Below, piece by piece: positions 41,429 through 51,461 of a stretch of DNA of 64,000 bases (position 1 is its first letter; each line of letters begins with the position of its first letter). The stretch spans positions 117,467 to 181,466 of the forward strand of contig LNEK01000012.1 of the NCBI GenBank assembly GCA_001464425.1, read 5' to 3'. This stretch comes from Alphaproteobacteria bacterium Ga0077535 (GTDB lineage: Bacteria; Pseudomonadota; Alphaproteobacteria; Caulobacterales; Aquidulcibacteraceae). Made by a program: the position numbers and the translations under genes. The notes beneath the pieces are model-generated. The model made no database searches. It was not told the DNA's origin and saw nothing but the letters and a program-made list of their open reading frames with translations.

Positions 41429-42562
41429 ATGTCGGCCAGGGGACATGGGGAGGCTCAGTTGAGAGCCCAAATCCATCGAAGGACGACGCACATGTTGGCT
41501 GCAGGCCTGGCGATCGTCGCGGGGATCATCGCGACAGCTTTGGGCGTGCTTTGGCTTCGCAGTGCTGGTCAGATTCGCCCAGTATTAGCGTCTGACGGCG
41601 GGCGCATTGCGACCGGCATCGCCGAGAAGGTCTTTGTCGAAATCAACGGCACGCGCCAAGGGATGATCATCCGTAGCGCGAACCCATCGAACCCGGTGCT
41701 TTTGTTTGTCCATGGCGGACCGGCCATGCCGACTTATTGCCTCGACCGACATTATCCAACGAGCCTTGAGGCGGACTTCACAATGGTCTGGTGGGACCAG
41801 AGGGGCGCAGGGCTATCCTATCGTTCTGATATTCCCGCCGAGACCATAAATGTGCAGCAGATCGTCGACGACACGGTCGCTGTGGCTGATTATCTGCGCG
41901 CCCGTTTTGGCAAAGAGAAAATTTACCTGATGGGCCATTCGTGGGGGAGCTTCATCGGGATTCAGGCCGCAGCGAAAGCGCCCGAAGGGTTTCACGCTTA
42001 CATCGGCGTGGGGCAGGTCACTCATCAGCTGACCTCCGAGCGTCTGGCCTATGATTACATGCTGAGCGCATATCGAACCCGCAAAGACGAGAAAATGGTG
42101 CGCAAGCTTGAGGGGTCCGGCTTCGCGATGACGGTGCCGCTGCCTAACGCCTACATGGCGATCCGCGACAGCGCCACGCACGCACTCGGCGTTGGCACCA
42201 CGCGGAAGATGCGCTCAGTGATCAGCGGCCTGTTCCTGCCGTCCTGGTTGAGCCCCGAATATACGTTGCGCGAGAAGCTCAATATCTGGCGTGGAAAATG
42301 GTCGGCCCATTCGACCAGATTGTGGAACGACGTGCTCAGCAGCGATATCCGCGCCGTCGTGTTGAAGCTCGCAATCCCGGTGCATTTCTTTCACGGCAGG
42401 CACGACTATACGGTGTCGCTCGAATTGGCGAAGGCTTACCTCGAACAAATGGAGGCGCCGCTGAAGCGTTTCCATGTTTTCGAAGACTCAGCGCACAGCC
42501 CCATCTTCGAGGAACCGGAACGGGCGCGCGCGATCTTACGCGAAGAGCTGCTCTGTTCTTAG
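41429..42562 (+). CDS. Membrane-anchored alpha/beta hydrolase (proline iminopeptidase-like)
   Basis: A 377-residue protein. An N-terminal membrane helix (LAAGLAIVAGIIATALGVLW) anchors an alpha/beta hydrolase with HGGP (oxyanion), MVWWDQRGAGLS, nucleophile GHSWGS, and late Asp (FFHGRHDYTV) and His (EDSAHSPIFEEP). The HGGP/WDQRG pair is that of the proline iminopeptidase group, though many members have other substrates. The ATG at 41429 is a compromise; 41357 is possible. Confidence 0.8.
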   Translation: MSARGHGEAQLRAQIHRRTTHMLAAGLAIVAGIIATALGVLWLRSAGQIRPVLASDGGRIATGIAEKVFVEINGTRQGMIIRSANPSNPVLLFVHGGPAMPTYCLDRHYPTSLEADFTMVWWDQRGAGLSYRSDIPAETINVQQIVDDTVAVADYLRARFGKEKIYLMGHSWGSFIGIQAAAKAPEGFHAYIGVGQVTHQLTSERLAYDYMLSAYRTRKDEKMVRKLEGSGFAMTVPLPNAYMAIRDSATHALGVGTTRKMRSVISGLFLPSWLSPEYTLREKLNIWRGKWSAHSTRLWNDVLSSDIRAVVLKLAIPVHFFHGRHDYTVSLELAKAYLEQMEAPLKRFHVFEDSAHSPIFEEPERARAILREELLCS

Positions 42563-42580
42563 GCTGGAGCGGAGGCGCCC

Positions 42581-43102
42581 TCAGTCCGAGCGTGCGCGCA
42601 CCCAAAAGGCAGACACATGCTGCATCCAGACTCCGACGCGGTCGGCGACCGAACCCGCCCGTGGAACGGCCCCGATTTGGCGGGCGACATCGAGCATGTT
42701 CAGAACGACGGTGTGGTGGGCCAGAAGGCCATTGTCGAAACGGGAGAACTCCGCTGTTTCGAACTCAAGGCCCTCGCCCGTGGGTGCAAACCCAGGTGGC
42801 GTCAACGGACCGGTCATGGTCCCGGTGATGCGCAGGCGCGCGGCGACGCCCGAGCCATCGAGGGCGAGGTAGGGCCCTTCGATCAGCTCAATGCGAGTGT
42901 CCGGCATCGCCACAAACATGATGTCGCGATGAAAAGCTCTTACGGCCTCGCGTCCCCGCAGGGTGTGCGGCGCGGCGGGATCTTCCCATACAATATCTTC
43001 GGCGCACAGACTTGCGACGGCATCAGGATCGCGGGCGCTGGCCGCCGCATGCAGACGCAACAGGAAGTCGCGCGCGAACGCAGCATCAATAGTTTGCGGC
43101 AT
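42581..43102 (-). CDS. SnoaL-like / NTF2-fold protein
   Basis: A 173-residue protein starting MPQTIDAAFARDFLLRLHAA, with GAAGGA before it. The alpha-plus-beta SnoaL pattern is seen: an N-terminal helix pair, LCAEDIVWEDPAAPHTLRG, then long beta strands (RIELIEGPYLALDGSGVAAR, FETAEFSRFDNGLLAH). Such folds serve as isomerases, hydratases or binding proteins. It follows the CPBP gene after 57 bp on the same strand and may belong to that operon. Ligand unknown. Confidence 0.75.
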   Translation of the reverse strand: MPQTIDAAFARDFLLRLHAAASARDPDAVASLCAEDIVWEDPAAPHTLRGREAVRAFHRDIMFVAMPDTRIELIEGPYLALDGSGVAARLRITGTMTGPLTPPGFAPTGEGLEFETAEFSRFDNGLLAHHTVVLNMLDVARQIGAVPRAGSVADRVGVWMQHVSAFWVRARSD

Positions 43103-43159
43103 CGGTGTTTCCTTCTCGGTCGTGCACGCAGGACACGTCGCCAAGGTTGGCCGCTCGCC

Positions 43160-43984
43160 TTACGGCGCCGTTCGCGGGATGACGGATGTGATTGCCGTCC
43201 CGTTTGAGAACATGGCTCTGCGGTTGAGAAACGTGACCAAGGCAGCGGCGGTGACAAACACAATTGTGTCGTGGGGTTGGGCATCTGGCCACAACGGATT
43301 GTTGAGCTGGAAGTGAAACAGCATCGCAAGTAGGATGCTGCCGCCGCTTGAGTTGAAGAGCGGTGCGAGGATGACGCTGATCGAGATGGCGCCGAGCAGG
43401 AAAGGCGTGAACCCCCACGCGCTTTGCGGCGTCCCGCTCATCAAGAAGGCCGGCAGATGCCACAGCCCCCAGATGAGGCCGACTAGAATGCTTGCCCAAA
43501 ACGGAACTAATTTGCGCTGCAAGAGCGGCAGCGCAACGCCGCGCCAACCGAACTCCTCCATCGGCCCGAGGATCAGCATGAAGCCGATCGCGCCGAGCGC
43601 GGCGCCGATGGTGTCGAATGGAGGAGCATAGGCGAAGAGATTGCCTTTCAGCGCCGAGCCGATGGTGTAGATGAGCGGGATGCCGGCGATAAGAAACGCC
43701 CACCAGATGGCGGACGCGCGCCACAATAGCAGGCGACCAAGGAAGCGCTTCAGCCCGTCGAGACCTTGTTTCGTCAGCACAAGCGTGAACGCAGCGATGG
43801 CCGGCGCGTAGACCGCCAGCACGAAGAGCGGATGACGACCGCTCAAGGGCCCAAAGGTTTGCGTGATCCAGACCGGAAACAGTGCGAACAACGCAAAGAG
43901 GCCCCAAGCGAGCCCGAATGCGATAGCAAAAAATGGAATCAAGGCGGAGACTTGAAGGTCGCTGGCCGCGACTGACTTGGTCAT
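43160..43984 (-). CDS. CPBP-family intramembrane metalloprotease
   Basis: A 274-residue protein with about eight membrane helices. The CPBP/Abi motifs are clear: EEFGWRGVALPLL near 150, HLPAFL near 185 and FHFQLNNP near 235, giving the Glu/His metal ligands. The ATG overlaps the stop of the M28 gene by 4 bp, so translation is coupled. In bacteria these enzymes may process lipoproteins or peptides, or give bacteriocin self-immunity. Substrate unknown. Confidence 0.88.
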   Translation of the reverse strand: MTKSVAASDLQVSALIPFFAIAFGLAWGLFALFALFPVWITQTFGPLSGRHPLFVLAVYAPAIAAFTLVLTKQGLDGLKRFLGRLLLWRASAIWWAFLIAGIPLIYTIGSALKGNLFAYAPPFDTIGAALGAIGFMLILGPMEEFGWRGVALPLLQRKLVPFWASILVGLIWGLWHLPAFLMSGTPQSAWGFTPFLLGAISISVILAPLFNSSGGSILLAMLFHFQLNNPLWPDAQPHDTIVFVTAAALVTFLNRRAMFSNGTAITSVIPRTAP

Positions 43985-46350
43985 GGTTGGGCCTGTGACA
44001 GAGTTATCCTGTTGCGGACAAGCGTTCCGTCCCACGTCGCGCCAGGGGAGGGCATGGTGTTTGCCGGTCGTGTTGGGGCGGACGCACCCGGTATCGCCGG
44101 GAGGCCGTCGGACATGTCTGCGAGTTCGACTTGGATGGCGCCGGGGCCGCCAAGCGTCAGCTCAAGCGTGAAGCCGTCCGCTGCAAGGCCTGTTGCGTAG
44201 AACCAGAGCCTGCCTTCGCGCGCTGGCGCATAGTCGCGGAGTTCGAGCACCTGGCCGGCCAGGGTCGCGGCGATGATCGGCGTCGCGGTGTCGATCTTGA
44301 CTTCAAGCACCGGCGCAGCGCGGAGCGAGGCGAAGCGCAGCTGCACCGTGCGTCCTGCGTCTGCGGTTCTGTCATCGACAAGCGTGGCGACAGGCGCTGC
44401 CAACGCCTGAAGCGGAGCTGGCGCCGTGAACGTGGGCGCACCCCCAGGAACGCCATAGCGAACTTCCGGGTTGCGCTCGTTTCCCGCCGGGATGAACTGC
44501 CCCGTCCAATCGCCGAGGTCCATGTCCGTTGTTGTCCAGAGTGCTTCGTTCGTGGTCGCATCCAACTCGTAGCGTACGGACTCAGGCCGCGGACGTTCGT
44601 TTGAAAAATCGCTTTGCGTTGTCGCAAACGCTAACATCGCGACAGCCGCTAGAAACGGCGCTGCTGCCCATTTCATCCGCACACGGCTAATGTCGAGGGG
44701 CCAAACCAGGAGGGCGAAGCCAAGCGCGAGAGTCGTCAACAGCGTCGGCGCCGCAAGGAACGGCAATCCGCTCATGCCTTCCAGTCGCAGCATGAAGGCG
44801 TTGAGCATGCCCCCGGGCCATACGAGTGGGGTGACGAGAAACGTCACCAACACGAGAGGAACCAACGCGAGCGCGGCGGCGATCCAAGTTCTCGATCGTT
44901 TTGCACCGAGCGCGCGCCAGACCACAAGCGGGATTGCGACCAATGCGGGCAGTGCGAAGGGGTAGGAGAGCATCGGCGCATTGACTGCCAACGCCAGACC
45001 AATCGCGGTGAACGCAAGCGCTGCGCCGAAGACGCGCTGATCGGCGCTGACGCGTCTTGCAATGAGAAGGAATGCCGCGCCGATGCAAGCGCTCGCCAGG
45101 AGTGCAAGCCCCCAAACATGCCATGGGGTAGCGTAGCTTCCGATCATGAAGACCTGAAGGTTGGGGTCGAGTGCACGCGCGCCGGCCCAGACCGCCACGC
45201 ACAAGAGCGTCGTCAGCGCAGCGGCGACGGCAAACGCCACAGCGATCACGAGGGCTGGCGCCAACGCCTGCGACAGCCGCCGCTTCGCAACAAAGCCAGC
45301 GATCGCCAGCAGAAGTAGCGTCGTCAACGAGATCGGCAGCGCCCAACCGGCAGGGTACTGCGCCACCCCGAACGGGCCGACGGTGAAGAAGACGGCGTCC
45401 GGGCCGGCAAGCTCGTCCAGCGATGAAGCGCCAAGCGCACGCGCTAAGCCGAGAGCATAGTCGCCGAAGCTTTGGATCGTGCGTGAGTCGAGATTGTCTG
45501 GGGAGTCGAGCAGCGTGTGGTAATGCTGCGTGTCGCCATGGATCACGAAACCGAGACCGGGAACGCCCGCATCCATGTAATCCTGGAGGTCGCAAGCATT
45601 GCGCATCTGCGGCATCGCATTGAACATGCCGGTGACGAAGGATGAGCCAAATCCGCCAGGAGCGACCTTTCGCATTGCCGCGATCAGAGGGCCGTTGTTG
45701 GGGCTCGTCACATAAAGCGAGGCGCGCCCGCTCGTGCCCATGGCCTCAAAATTGACGGCAAGCCGCACGTCGCGCATCCACGCATGTTGGGTGACGAAAG
45801 CGTGGGCGCCGTGATCACCAACTTCCTCTGCATCGGAGAACACGAGGATGACATCTTGGCGTAGCGTCGGACTTGCAATCAGCGCGCGCGCCATTTCGAG
45901 CACGGCCGCGACACAGGCGCCGCAATCGCCGGCGGCAGGTCCGGTATTGCCGCCATCATAATGGGCGTTGAAGAGGATTGCGCCGCTTGCATCGGCGCCA
46001 GGAATGCGCACGACCACGTTGCGCACGATACTGGCGCCAAATCCTTCCGCGCCCGGAAAGCGGAAGGCGCTTGTTGTCTCTTGAAGTTGCGGATCGAGTC
46101 CAAGGGCGCGCAGCTCGCGTAGGACGTAGTCGCGCGCCTCCGCGTGGCCTTGCGAGCCGACAGGTCGTGGCGATTCGGAGAGCGCGCGTACATGCACCAT
46201 CGCGCGCGCTGCGGAGAACATATGATCAGGCGCATTTTGGGGCACGCTTGGCGGCGCGAGCGGCATGAGGCTCGCCCATGACGCAAGAAGCACAATAACT
46301 ACAAGCCCAACCCAACGCAGGCGCGTGCTCAGCGCGCCGCCGGCGGTCAT
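43981..46350 (-). CDS. M28-family zinc metallopeptidase with membrane domain
   Basis: A 789-residue protein. One signal-anchor helix is followed by the M28 aminopeptidase domain (about 45-300): HYDGGNTGPAAGDCGA with His and Asp zinc ligands, SDAEEVGDHGA with the catalytic Glu pair, NFEAMG, and HYHTLLDSPDNLD with the last His. A block of about seven or eight membrane helices (330-600) and a beta-rich C-terminal domain follow. This is the plan of the ER-metallopeptidase-1-like M28 group. It overlaps both neighbours by 4 bp, so the nitroreductase-like, M28 and CPBP genes form an operon. Likely processes exported peptides. Confidence 0.88.
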   Translation of the reverse strand: MTAGGALSTRLRWVGLVVIVLLASWASLMPLAPPSVPQNAPDHMFSAARAMVHVRALSESPRPVGSQGHAEARDYVLRELRALGLDPQLQETTSAFRFPGAEGFGASIVRNVVVRIPGADASGAILFNAHYDGGNTGPAAGDCGACVAAVLEMARALIASPTLRQDVILVFSDAEEVGDHGAHAFVTQHAWMRDVRLAVNFEAMGTSGRASLYVTSPNNGPLIAAMRKVAPGGFGSSFVTGMFNAMPQMRNACDLQDYMDAGVPGLGFVIHGDTQHYHTLLDSPDNLDSRTIQSFGDYALGLARALGASSLDELAGPDAVFFTVGPFGVAQYPAGWALPISLTTLLLLAIAGFVAKRRLSQALAPALVIAVAFAVAAALTTLLCVAVWAGARALDPNLQVFMIGSYATPWHVWGLALLASACIGAAFLLIARRVSADQRVFGAALAFTAIGLALAVNAPMLSYPFALPALVAIPLVVWRALGAKRSRTWIAAALALVPLVLVTFLVTPLVWPGGMLNAFMLRLEGMSGLPFLAAPTLLTTLALGFALLVWPLDISRVRMKWAAAPFLAAVAMLAFATTQSDFSNERPRPESVRYELDATTNEALWTTTDMDLGDWTGQFIPAGNERNPEVRYGVPGGAPTFTAPAPLQALAAPVATLVDDRTADAGRTVQLRFASLRAAPVLEVKIDTATPIIAATLAGQVLELRDYAPAREGRLWFYATGLAADGFTLELTLGGPGAIQVELADMSDGLPAIPGASAPTRPANTMPSPGATWDGTLVRNRITLSQAQP

Positions 46351-47444
46351 GTCGACAATACCGCGCTGACCGGGCGGCGCATCGAGAAGGGAAGATCCGG
46401 CGCATAGCCAAAGCGGATCACAAGGTCCGGACGCTTGTCGCCCAAGCCCAGGTGCGCGGCGAACTGTGTGCGGACCTCCAGCGCTTCAACCGGCTGGTTT
46501 ACGAAGGCGTGTTTGACGCCGAGGAGAGTGGCCTGGAGCGCGAAGCGCTGATAGGCGCGCCCGACTCCGACCCAATTCGCGGGCGTGGCCGCAGCTGCTG
46601 TAAAAACCGCGACGCCTGCGCTTGAAGCCATTTGCTCTGTGTACTTCTTGGTCTCGGCGTCGACCGTGAACGCCATGCCGAACATCGTTGGGCCGATCCA
46701 GTCGGGCAGTATCGGATTGCCGGAGCTTGGACCGTAGAGTCCGTCGCCTGCGGCGATCGCGGCTTGAGGGTTGAAGCGGATCCAGTCCTTGAGCTCCTGT
46801 ACGAATGCTGGATCGTTCATTTGCACGCGGTTGCCTTCGATCACATAGTCGCGCACGGCGTCGATCTCGGAGCGTGCGGTCAACAGCCGTACTTCGACGC
46901 CTTCGATCGCGGCGGCGCGCGCAATCTGGGAAAGCTCTTCCGCGGCCGGGGCCCGGCCATCATAGACCGAGCGTGTGCATTGGCGGCGTGGAACGGCGGC
47001 GACGAGGGGATCGTTGTTTGCCGTCCTCGTTTCCAAGGCGATCGAGAGGCGCGAGGCTTGCGCGCCAATCGACAAAGCGCTAGCGCGCGCCATCGTTGGC
47101 GCGGCAATCAACAGGTTCTCGGCGGCTGCGCCGAGGCTCACGAACAGGTGGTGGTCGTCGGGATCGACGACCGGTGTGCGCCTGCTCATGTCGGGCAGGA
47201 TGTCTATCCCGTCTGGGGTCCTCTCGAAGCGCCAGGGCTGGGTGTTGTGTCCGTTGCCCGCCAGTATTGCAAAGCGCACGAGCTCAACAATCGGGTCAGA
47301 CGCCGAGGCGTCGAGTGGTCGGCGAATGTTCGTGGCGGCTTGCGCGTAGTCGTCGCCGCTGGCGCCGCATCCGGCGAGCAGAGAAGCGCCAAGGCCTGCG
47401 CCAAGGGCGCGTCTCGATAGGGCATAGCTGTTGCTGATCGCCAT
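46347..47444 (-). CDS. Nitroreductase-like (Acg-type) exported protein
   Basis: A 365-residue protein. The N-terminus holds a Tat-like SRRALGAG and a hydrophobic stretch with LLAGC, so it is probably exported and perhaps lipid-anchored. The body is a nitroreductase/Acg-like fold: LAGNGHNTQPWRFER (FMN phosphate region), RRQCTRSVYDGRAP and, late, GYAPDLPFSMRRPVS. Acg-type proteins may bind FMN without classical nitroreductase activity. First gene of the minus-strand operon with the M28 peptidase. Confidence 0.82.
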   Translation of the reverse strand: MAISNSYALSRRALGAGLGASLLAGCGASGDDYAQAATNIRRPLDASASDPIVELVRFAILAGNGHNTQPWRFERTPDGIDILPDMSRRTPVVDPDDHHLFVSLGAAAENLLIAAPTMARASALSIGAQASRLSIALETRTANNDPLVAAVPRRQCTRSVYDGRAPAAEELSQIARAAAIEGVEVRLLTARSEIDAVRDYVIEGNRVQMNDPAFVQELKDWIRFNPQAAIAAGDGLYGPSSGNPILPDWIGPTMFGMAFTVDAETKKYTEQMASSAGVAVFTAAAATPANWVGVGRAYQRFALQATLLGVKHAFVNQPVEALEVRTQFAAHLGLGDKRPDLVIRFGYAPDLPFSMRRPVSAVLST

Positions 47445-47595
47445 AGAGTTCGCTCCGCCGCTCGTTGCAGGCTCTGCCTAGCACGCCGTGCCGCCAAAGG
47501 ATTGCGCTGCCGCAACGCGGTTTCCGCTTTTCTCGGGAATGGGGTTGCCAGGCGCAGCGCACGTAGACAGCTTGGTCCGCAACTGGAGCGTTGCA

Positions 47596-48978
47596 ATGGT
47601 CAGTCGCGATCGAGCGTTTGCGGGCGTTCTCTTGGCGCTACTGGTCGTTGGCTGCGCGCAGACGCGCCTCTCCGAGGGCGCGGTCCAGTTCGTCAGCGCG
47701 CCATCTCCGCAAACTGCAAGCCCACCTCCTCAGCGCATCATTGGACTGCGCGAGAGGTTCGCCAGCCTTTCGGGTCTAGAAGGCCAGTTGCGCGTCCTTG
47801 TCGTGAACGGCATGGCCACCGACGCGCATGGCTATTCGTTCCTCACGCAGTCCGACATCGCCCAAGCGCTCGGTCAGCCTTTCTGCCAGTCCGACATTGT
47901 CATTGATCTCGATCGGCCGCGCTACACGCTCGGCCCGGAAGGCGGCGCGACGGAAGAGTTCCCTCCGGCAACGCTACGCATCACGGCCTGGTCGTCGCGC
48001 GAGCGTGATACAGCGCGTCTCATCTTCTACGAAATCCTCTGGACGCCCTACGCGGACGAAGTCACCGATCGATTTCTGGCGCGCTTCGAGACGGACGTGC
48101 GCTTTGCGTTCAATCCGACTTGGGCAGCTTGTGAAGGCGAGCCGCGCCGTCCTTCACGTGATGACCGACGCGCCAGCGATCGAGAGCGTCAGCCGCGCGC
48201 CTTCTTCAATGCGATCATAAAAGATGATGTCATGGTCGCGGGCATGACCGATGCGGTGCTCTCGGTTGGGCCGCTCGGCGCCGCAGCTCGCGATGCGATC
48301 CGTCAAGGCTTGTGCATCATGGCTGCTGATGCGCTCGAGGCGCCGCGCCGCGATCCAGCCGATCCACGCTGCCAGCTGACCCAAGACACCCTTGACCGCT
48401 TCGGCAGCGCACGCGCGGTTGGAGATCACCTGGACAGTCACGCGTTTGCGATGCTGACCTATTCTCTGGGCAGCTTCCTTCTGCTCGACGCGCTCGACGA
48501 GTTTCGACTTTGGCCGGAGGACTTGGGGTCTCCCGATCTGACGTGCGAGATCATGCCGGCGCTGTTGAACGACACTCCCGTCTATATGTTCTCCAACCAG
48601 GTTTCGTTGCTGGTCACCGCGCACCCGCAATTCGGGTGTGATCCAGAGACGAATTGCACGATCCATGCGCTGGTCGGTGGGCGTCGCGTGTTGTTACGAG
48701 ATCCACGAGATCGCGGGCTTAGCATCGCGCCAGAGAACGCCTGCCGCACGCGCACGAGCATGCAAGTGATCGCGTTCAACGACCCCAACGACATCATGGG
48801 CTATCGTTTGCCCGACTATCTCGCCGAAGCGCCGCTGGTGGGCAGTGTCGTCAATGTGCGCGTGCGCAATCCGGCGTTCTGGATCCCGGGTGTGCTGGCA
48901 AACCCCGTCGCCGCTCACAGCAACCACGGTCGCAACCCGGTCGTGCGGCGGATCATGATTGAGGGGTGGACGCCATAG
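47596..48978 (+). CDS. Hypothetical lipoprotein with alpha/beta-hydrolase-like features
   Basis: A 460-residue protein. MVSRDRAFAGVLLALLVVGC is a lipoprotein signal. The body has RVLVVNGMATDAHGYSF near the start and AMLTYSLGSFLLLDAL in the middle, where TYSLGS could be a nucleophile elbow, followed by MQVIAFNDPNDIMGYRLPDY with Asp candidates and AAHSNHGRNP with His. This order suits a lipase/esterase-like fold, but overall similarity is weak. Divergent from the nitroreductase gene. The ATG at 47596 is chosen because the longer frame puts 36 residues before the signal. Confidence 0.65.
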   Translation: MVSRDRAFAGVLLALLVVGCAQTRLSEGAVQFVSAPSPQTASPPPQRIIGLRERFASLSGLEGQLRVLVVNGMATDAHGYSFLTQSDIAQALGQPFCQSDIVIDLDRPRYTLGPEGGATEEFPPATLRITAWSSRERDTARLIFYEILWTPYADEVTDRFLARFETDVRFAFNPTWAACEGEPRRPSRDDRRASDRERQPRAFFNAIIKDDVMVAGMTDAVLSVGPLGAAARDAIRQGLCIMAADALEAPRRDPADPRCQLTQDTLDRFGSARAVGDHLDSHAFAMLTYSLGSFLLLDALDEFRLWPEDLGSPDLTCEIMPALLNDTPVYMFSNQVSLLVTAHPQFGCDPETNCTIHALVGGRRVLLRDPRDRGLSIAPENACRTRTSMQVIAFNDPNDIMGYRLPDYLAEAPLVGSVVNVRVRNPAFWIPGVLANPVAAHSNHGRNPVVRRIMIEGWTP

Positions 48979-49167
48979 AGGCGCATGGCGAGGCAAACCA
49001 GATTGTCATTGTCTTGCCTCTGATCGCGAGAAACGTTCAAAACGCAGCGAGGCCCGGATCGGCGCCGATGCCGGCGTTCCTGGTGAACGCGGTCACACCC
49101 AAGAGCGCCGGGCCGATAGTTGCAGCCCACGTCAGCCTGGCGCCTGTGAGGGCTGACGTGGGCAGAT

Positions 49168-49605
49168 TCATGACACGCGACGCCGCCAAAGCTGGACTGA
49201 TGGCATCAGGGCAAAGCCGATCTGGGCGGCCAGCCCGACCGCGTAGCTCGCTTCCTGGTAAAGCGCGAAGTGTTCGCTCGCCGAGCGGCCAAACAATAAG
49301 GTGCCGACCACAAGCTCTGCTAGCAATAGAAGGGCAAAGGCCAAGCCGCCCATCAGCGCGCGGGCGCCAAGCGTTGTGGGGACGTGAAAGCGCCGGATCG
49401 CGAAGCTGCACAAGAACCAGGACGCGGTCAGCATGATCGGTAGTTCGAGCAGTACGCCCAAGATCCGTCCGCCACCGGGCGCATCGGCGACGAACATGGT
49501 TCGCACCGTGCCCATAACGAAGCCGAGTATGAACACCAGCCCCCAATACGCTGTTCCAGCGGAAAGCGCAGATCGGAGTCCGTTGGCGTGAACATCAACA
49601 CTCAT
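49168..49605 (-). CDS. Four-helix membrane protein, hypothetical
   Basis: A 145-residue protein starting MSVDVHANGLRSALSAGTAY with GGAGG upstream. Four hydrophobic segments are seen (YWGLVFILGFVMGTVRTMFV, VLLELPIMLTASWFLCSFAI, ALMGGLAFALLLLAELVVGT, and AVGLAAQIGFALMPSV). No charged catalytic motif. No family recognised with confidence. Confidence 0.65.
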   Translation of the reverse strand: MSVDVHANGLRSALSAGTAYWGLVFILGFVMGTVRTMFVADAPGGGRILGVLLELPIMLTASWFLCSFAIRRFHVPTTLGARALMGGLAFALLLLAELVVGTLLFGRSASEHFALYQEASYAVGLAAQIGFALMPSVQLWRRRVS

Positions 49606-49778
49606 GAGGCCTCCTCCTGGGCAGCAACAGCCGAAAAACAATGACGCCATCCAGGGGCCTGAGCGAACTCATGGGCTGAGCGCGGATCGCGGACCAGCCC
49701 GGCGAGTGTCCCCATTGCGGTCGCAATTGACGAGGATCAATGACGCTCGCGACTGTCGCTACAAGACATTCAATAATC

Positions 49779-50375
49779 ATGAGCGCCTTTGACATGCCGA
49801 GCAACATTTGCATCCTTCAAGGGCACCCACATTCGAGCGCCCGCCACTTTTGCCATGCGCTCGCTGACGCATATGCAGATGGCGCGACGGAAGCGGGCCA
49901 CTCGGTGTCGCGCTTCGACGTCGGCGCGCTCGAAATCCCGATCCTGCGCGATCCGGCAGAGTTCGCCACGCCCGCACCTGAGCCGGTCCGGCAAGTGCAG
50001 CAGGCAGTGCTTCAGGCCAACCATTTGATGGTGGTCTATCCCTTGTGGCTGGGGACTATGCCCGCGCTCGTGAAGGCGTTCTTTGAGCATTTCGCGCGCG
50101 CTCAGTTTGCCATCGAACAAACTGAGAAGGGTTGGCCTCGAAAGATGCTAAAGGGCCGGTCAGCGCGCGTAGTTGTAACAATGGGCATGCCAGCGACGGC
50201 TTATCGGCTGGTGTTCGGCGCACATGGGGTCAAGGGGTTCGAGAGCGGCATCCTCGGCATGGCCGGGATCGGGCCGATACATGAGACGCTGATTGGCGGT
50301 GTCGGCGCGGAAGATGCAAGGGCGCGCGAAAGATGGCTGCAGACGATGAGAGAGCATGGCAAGCGCGCGGACTAG
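49779..50375 (+). CDS. NAD(P)H-dependent flavodoxin-fold oxidoreductase
   Basis: A 198-residue protein of the KefF/NQO-like flavodoxin family: ICILQGHPHSSARHFCHALA (FMN phosphate loop), VVYPLWLGTMPALVKAFFEH (isoalloxazine contact), and VVVTMGMPATAYRLVFGAHG. It is likely a soluble quinone or flavin reductase. The start could also be 49740; the ATG at 49779 keeps the fold compact. Confidence 0.85.
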   Translation: MSAFDMPSNICILQGHPHSSARHFCHALADAYADGATEAGHSVSRFDVGALEIPILRDPAEFATPAPEPVRQVQQAVLQANHLMVVYPLWLGTMPALVKAFFEHFARAQFAIEQTEKGWPRKMLKGRSARVVVTMGMPATAYRLVFGAHGVKGFESGILGMAGIGPIHETLIGGVGAEDARARERWLQTMREHGKRAD

Positions 50376-50430
50376 CAGCCAGATATGCTAGAGTGCCGAT
50401 CAATGGCTTGAAGGGTCTGCCTGGATCAAG

Positions 50431-51372
50431 ATGTTTTTCCGCATCGCCTTGACCGCACTTGCACTCCTGTTCTGCGCTCTGCTTGCTCTTTCTGTATTGG
50501 CGTTGGCTGACACGCGGAAACGAATTGCCGAGTTGGAGACAGAGCGATCGCTCGCCCAAACCCGGCATGGAGAGATCGAGTATGTGAGTTGGGGCGAAGG
50601 ACCGCCTGTGCTCGTCGTCCACGGCGCTGGCGGCGGATTTGATCAAGGGCGCTTGTTGGCGCGGGCCATTGGTGGCGACGGCTTCAGATGGATCTCCGTT
50701 TCGCGTTTCGGATATCTCGGCAGCGCTATGCTTGATGAGGCGTCGAGCGCGGCGCAGGCAGAAGCCTTTGTCGATCTGCTGGATGCGATGGGCATAGAAC
50801 GCGTGAGTATCCTGGCCATGTCAGGCGGCGTTCCCCCCTCGCTCAAGTTTGCAGAGATGTTTCCCGAGAGGGTCGACCGGATGATGTTGCTGTCTTCGGC
50901 GCCGTTCACGCCATTCACTCCCGCGGTCGAGGATCGGCCGATCCCGACTTGGGCGTATTCGGCGCTTCTCGGGAATGATGTGGTTTATTGGGTGATGACC
51001 AAGGTGGCGCGCGGTCAGTTGGCGGAAGCGTTCGACGCCCACGCCGATCTCCGTGAGGGTCTCTCAGACGAAGAAGCGCTTTTCGTTCGGGATCTTATCG
51101 ACACATTTCTCCCCGCATCGCGACGCATCGATGGGGTCAACAACGAGGGCGCGGCAGTCGATCCCGCGGCGACCTACGATCTTGAAGACATTCGCGCCGA
51201 AGTTCTGGTTGTGCACGCCCGCGACGACAGACTGAACCCATTCGAGATCGGAGAAACAATTGAGGCCCGCGTCCCCCGAAGCCGGTTTCTAGCGCTTGAT
51301 CGGGGCGGACACCTCTTACTTGGACACCACGCCGAACTCCGCAGGGAGTTCGAACTACTGCTTGCCGACTGA
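50431..51372 (+). CDS. Alpha/beta hydrolase with N-terminal membrane helix
   Basis: A 313-residue protein. One helix (IALTALALLFCALLALSVLA) is followed by the hydrolase fold: LVVHGAGGGFDQGRLLARAI (oxyanion loop), nucleophile in SILAMSGGVPPSL (A-x-S-x-G), Asp in VHARDDRLNP and His in DRGGHLLLGHH. Similar in plan to the hydrolase at 41429, but not to it in sequence. Starts 55 bp after the reductase gene and may share its transcript. Substrate unknown. Confidence 0.8.
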   Translation: MFFRIALTALALLFCALLALSVLALADTRKRIAELETERSLAQTRHGEIEYVSWGEGPPVLVVHGAGGGFDQGRLLARAIGGDGFRWISVSRFGYLGSAMLDEASSAAQAEAFVDLLDAMGIERVSILAMSGGVPPSLKFAEMFPERVDRMMLLSSAPFTPFTPAVEDRPIPTWAYSALLGNDVVYWVMTKVARGQLAEAFDAHADLREGLSDEEALFVRDLIDTFLPASRRIDGVNNEGAAVDPAATYDLEDIRAEVLVVHARDDRLNPFEIGETIEARVPRSRFLALDRGGHLLLGHHAELRREFELLLAD

Positions 51373-51461
51373 CGCACTTCGGCGAAGGCGTGCCGTCCAG
51401 TGTGCGCGGGCGCGAACGACTGAACTGGATCGACTAAGCCACTCGTCGAAAACGTCACTGC

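Noticed and set aside
44687..45595. 302-residue minus-strand frame inside the M28 gene
   Set aside because: Alternative frame of the peptidase gene; arginine/cysteine-rich and without domain features.
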